The notes beneath the pieces were generated by a model. The model ran no database searches, was not told the DNA's origin, and saw only the letters and a program-made list of their open reading frames with translations. The position numbers and the translations under genes are program-made. DNA of 8,764 nucleotides from an uncultured Rhodospirillales bacterium (GTDB taxonomy: Bacteria > Pseudomonadota > Alphaproteobacteria > Acetobacterales > Acetobacteraceae), in assembly GCA_903928045.1 (NCBI GenBank), contig CAIYPH010000268.1, forward strand, positions 1 through 8,764, read 5' to 3'. Shown here piece by piece: positions 6,657-8,764 of this stretch (position 1 is its first letter; each line of letters begins with the position of its first letter).

Positions 6657-8139
6657 CTTGCTTGCGCTTGCGCAGGAGCAGCAGCATGGCCATCGCCGGG
6701 ATGGTCACCATCGACATCATCAGGAAGTCGTTGTTGTAGGCGATGATCAACGCCTGCCGGTTGACCATCTGGTCGAGGATCAGCGCCCCCTGGGTATGGG
6801 CGGGATCGATCAGATGGGCGTTACCCTGCAGCAGCCGGTTGAACGGCGTCAGATCGGCCGCCAGCCCGGCGTGTGACGACTGTATGCCGCGCGCCAGCGT
6901 GAAGGCGGTGACGGAAATGCCGATCGCCGAGCCGATGTTGCGGCAGAGCGACTGCACGGCGGTGGCATCGCCACGCAGATGCGGCGCCAGGGTGGTGAAG
7001 GAGATCACCGTCACCGGGTTCCAGATGCAGCCCATCGAGAAGCCCTGGATGACCATGGTGACCATCACCCGTGTCGAGCCGACATCGGGGGTCCAGCCGC
7101 TCATGTCGTAGAGGGTGATGCCGAGGACGGAGAGGCCCATGGCCATGATCTTGCGCTGGTCGGCGCGGCCGCCGAGCCGGGCGATAAACAGCATCGCCGC
7201 CATGGTGCCGAAGCCGCGCGGCGCCATCAGCAGCCCGGTATCGGCGACCGAATGGCCCGACAGGTTCTGCAGATAGGGCGCGATCAGCGCCGAGGAGGCC
7301 ATCATCACCGTGTTGGTGGTGAACATCAGCAGGGTCGCGGTGGCGAAGTAGCGATCCTTGAACAGCGCGGGCGGGATGAACGGCTTCTCCGCGGTGAACA
7401 TGTGCACGCCGAACAAATAAAGCCCCAGCCCGCCAAGCACCGCCTCGGTGAGGATTTCGCGCGAGTTGAACCAGTCCTCGGTCTGGCCGCGGTCGAGCAT
7501 CAGCTGCATGGAGCCGATGCCGAGGGCCAGCACGGCAAACCCCGTCCAGTCGAACCGCAGTTCCGGGTTGCGCGCCGCCCGCGGCAGAGTGAGGGCGAGG
7601 CCGGTGGTGGCGATGATACCGATCGGCAGGTTGATGTAGAACACCCAGCGCCAGTCGAACGCATCGGTGAGATAGCCGCCCAGGGTCGGGCCGAGGATCG
7701 GGCCGATCATCACCCCCATGCCAAAAGCGGCCATCGCCTGGCTGCGCTTCTCGGCGGGGTAGATGTCCAGCATCGTCGCCTGGCTGAGCGGCACCAGCGC
7801 CGCGCCGAACACACCCTGCATGATGCGAAACACCACCATCTGGGTCAGCGACTGCGCCGCGCCGCACATCATCGAGGTGAGCGTGAAGCCGATCAGGCAG
7901 GTCAAATAGAGGTTCTTGCGGCCGAACCGCGCCGAAATCCAGCCGACCGGGGCGGTGCCAATCGCCGAGGCGATGACGTAGGAGGTCAGCACCCAGGAGA
8001 TCTGGTCGAGCGTGGTGTTGAGGCTGCCCTGCATGTAGGGCAGCGCTACGTTGGCGATGGTGCTGTCGAGCACCTGCATCAGGGTGCCCATCATGGAAAA
8101 AATCGAGATCAGCAGGCGGTGGCGGACCGGCTCGGTCAT
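6646..8139 (-). CDS. DHA2 family MFS efflux transporter (EmrB/QacA type)
   Basis: This 497-residue, 14-TM-type inner-membrane exporter uses the proton gradient to expel drugs or metabolites. Motif D1 is LDSTIANVALP (24-34). It is followed by QISWVLTSYVIA and the EmrB-type motif A variant GWISARFGRK (66-75). The antiporter motif C is MIGPILGPTLGGYLTD, followed by DWRWVFYINLPIG, a DHA2 hallmark. The C-terminus ends in a basic tail (LLLLRKRKQGAP). A longer frame reaches 8214. The ATG at 8139 is chosen because GGGAG lies 6 nt upstream and the family starts with a short polar stretch before TM1. The start overlaps the cofC stop as ATGA (4 nt), a classic sign of coupled translation. EmrB proteins usually work with an EmrA/HlyD adaptor; none is adjacent here, though one could lie outside the window. 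Drug efflux or export of a product linked to the operon are both possible. The family is certain; the substrate is unknown. Confidence 0.93.
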   Translation of the reverse strand: MTEPVRHRLLISIFSMMGTLMQVLDSTIANVALPYMQGSLNTTLDQISWVLTSYVIASAIGTAPVGWISARFGRKNLYLTCLIGFTLTSMMCGAAQSLTQMVVFRIMQGVFGAALVPLSQATMLDIYPAEKRSQAMAAFGMGVMIGPILGPTLGGYLTDAFDWRWVFYINLPIGIIATTGLALTLPRAARNPELRFDWTGFAVLALGIGSMQLMLDRGQTEDWFNSREILTEAVLGGLGLYLFGVHMFTAEKPFIPPALFKDRYFATATLLMFTTNTVMMASSALIAPYLQNLSGHSVADTGLLMAPRGFGTMAAMLFIARLGGRADQRKIMAMGLSVLGITLYDMSGWTPDVGSTRVMVTMVIQGFSMGCIWNPVTVISFTTLAPHLRGDATAVQSLCRNIGSAIGISVTAFTLARGIQSSHAGLAADLTPFNRLLQGNAHLIDPAHTQGALILDQMVNRQALIIAYNNDFLMMSMVTIPAMAMLLLLRKRKQGAP

Positions 8140-8764
8140 GCGGGGCTCCCGGACCCGCCTTGTATAGCTCCGGCGCGCAGCCGGCGCACCACATCCGGCC
8201 GCCCGGCCAGCCATGCTCCGGTGGCCCCGCCCGGCGCGAAGCCGAGCAAGGCGCGCAAATCGGCGGCGTCATCGACGTCCATGCCGATCCCCGGCAGGTC
8301 AAGCAGAACCAGCGTTGCGCCGGCGCGGGCGGCTTCGGCCGTGTGCTTGGGCAGGCTGTCGGGCCCGAAATGCGAGGGAAACAAGGTCGGCGGTCGGCGC
8401 AGGATGGCATTGGTGCCGGTCCCGTCGCGCGAAGGGACGATCACCACGTCGGCCTCGGCGGCGAACACCGCGTCGATGTCCGCCCCCGTCACCACCGGCA
8501 GGTCGAGCGGCAGGCGGAGCAGGGCACTCACCCCCTCCGCCTCGCACGCGCGCGCGGCGGCGTCGACCGAGGCGCTCTCCGAGACCTGGGTTTCCTCACG
8601 CAGCACGCGAAAGCCGAATTCCTCGGCCATGGCGGCGATCCCGGGGTCGGCGGTGACCACATAGACCCGGGCGGGCGCGCGCGCGGCGCGGGCGGCGGCA
8701 AATCCGTCGACGATCATCGCCGACATCAAAGCGCGCCGATCCTCTGGCGGCAGCAGCGGGGCCA
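8136..8764 (-). CDS. cofC: CofC/FbiD-like phospho-acid guanylyltransferase of F420 biosynthesis (5' end off the window)
   Basis: CofC/FbiD enzymes join GTP to 2-phospho-L-lactate, phosphoenolpyruvate or 3-phosphoglycerate, giving the activated donor that CofD/FbiA attaches to Fo in coenzyme F420 assembly. The nucleotidyltransferase fold and family signatures are visible: LRLPLDLPVVT (metal-binding DLP strand), VIVPSRDGTGTNAILRRPP, and PSHFGPDSLPKHTAEA, ending with the LDIDTP-like GMDVDDAADLRALLGF. The minus-strand frame stays open to the right edge. Before the TTG/ATG near 8729-8724 it reads APLLPPEDRRALM, the usual segment after the N-terminal K-x-RL motif. The true start therefore lies outside and about 20-25 residues are missing. 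The GLN motif before the DLP strand in most family members is replaced here by SESASVDAA. The gene overlaps the MFS start by 4 nt. The family is well supported; which acid is used cannot be told. A MobA-like transferase of another pathway is a less likely alternative. Confidence 0.85.
   Translation of the reverse strand, partial: APLLPPEDRRALMSAMIVDGFAAARAARAPARVYVVTADPGIAAMAEEFGFRVLREETQVSESASVDAAARACEAEGVSALLRLPLDLPVVTGADIDAVFAAEADVVIVPSRDGTGTNAILRRPPTLFPSHFGPDSLPKHTAEAARAGATLVLLDLPGIGMDVDDAADLRALLGFAPGGATGAWLAGRPDVVRRLRAGAIQGGSGSPA
8146..8150 (-). promoter_or_regulatory. Shine-Dalgarno GGGAG of the DHA2 MFS gene, inside cofC
   Basis: GGGAG lies 6 nt before the ATG at 8139, within the last codons of cofC. 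It decides the MFS start over longer in-frame options. With the ATGA overlap it implies that ribosomes finishing cofC can reinitiate on the transporter. Confidence 0.7.

Noticed and set aside
5382..6746. Plus-strand open frame of 454 codons
   Set aside because: It is antisense to the membrane glycosyltransferase, which has a coherent transmembrane pattern. The plus-strand product is Gln/His/Arg-rich with no domain.
6979..8664. Long plus-strand open frame of 561 codons
   Set aside because: It lies antisense to the DHA2 transporter and cofC, both of which have clear family motifs. The product is a low-complexity His/Gln/Arg/Gly-rich string, as expected when GC-rich genes are read on the opposite strand.
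8724..8729. TTG/ATG near 8729 as the start of cofC
   Set aside because: The frame continues upstream to the edge with family-like sequence (APLLPPEDRRALM), so these are internal codons of a gene cut by the window.

Overview
The window is very GC-rich and densely coded, with a strong preference for G or C at third codon positions. It looks like an alphaproteobacterial chromosome. A DUF1489 protein, an FnrN/FixK-type regulator with CX2CX7C cysteines, and the short EF-G-like GTPase with a DCPGSVEF motif are all typical of that class. Rhodospirillales/Acetobacterales or Hyphomicrobiales seem most likely, but the sequence alone does not settle the order. I see no rRNA, tRNA, CRISPR array, insertion sequence or prophage gene.

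Layout, left to right. (1) Minus strand, 1-1613: a probable two-gene unit of a degenerate GNAT-like protein followed by a DHA1-type MFS transporter that runs off the left edge. (2) Region 1614-1792: a divergent control region with a near-perfect FNR box, TTGAC-GCAG-ATCAA, at 1675-1688. (3) Plus strand, 1793-2557: an oxygen-sensing FNR-family regulator with all four cluster cysteines. It converges almost stop-to-stop on a minus-strand DUF1489 gene (2559-2981). (4) Region 2982-3145: a second divergent control region with a 13-bp direct repeat. (5) Plus strand, 3146-5113: an EF-G-like translational GTPase with an altered G domain. (6) Minus strand, 5121-8764: a tightly overlapping three-gene operon. 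It contains a CofC/FbiD-type guanylyltransferase of coenzyme F420 biosynthesis (its start lies beyond the right edge), a DHA2/EmrB-type efflux MFS, and a GT-C-like polytopic membrane glycosyltransferase.

How the genes may work together. The FNR protein probably regulates its own gene and/or the divergent GNAT-MFS pair through the shared box, which is a familiar arrangement. The most unusual part is the cofC-MFS-glycosyltransferase operon. CofC-like enzymes activate a phosphorylated three-carbon acid with GTP to start F420 assembly. F420 genes are patchily distributed in Proteobacteria, and linkage to an exporter and a membrane glycosyltransferase by 4- and 11-nt overlaps is not an arrangement I recognise. 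The operon could be a chance co-transcription at the end of an F420 cluster that continues past the right edge, or a pathway making and exporting a modified product. The window cannot distinguish these.
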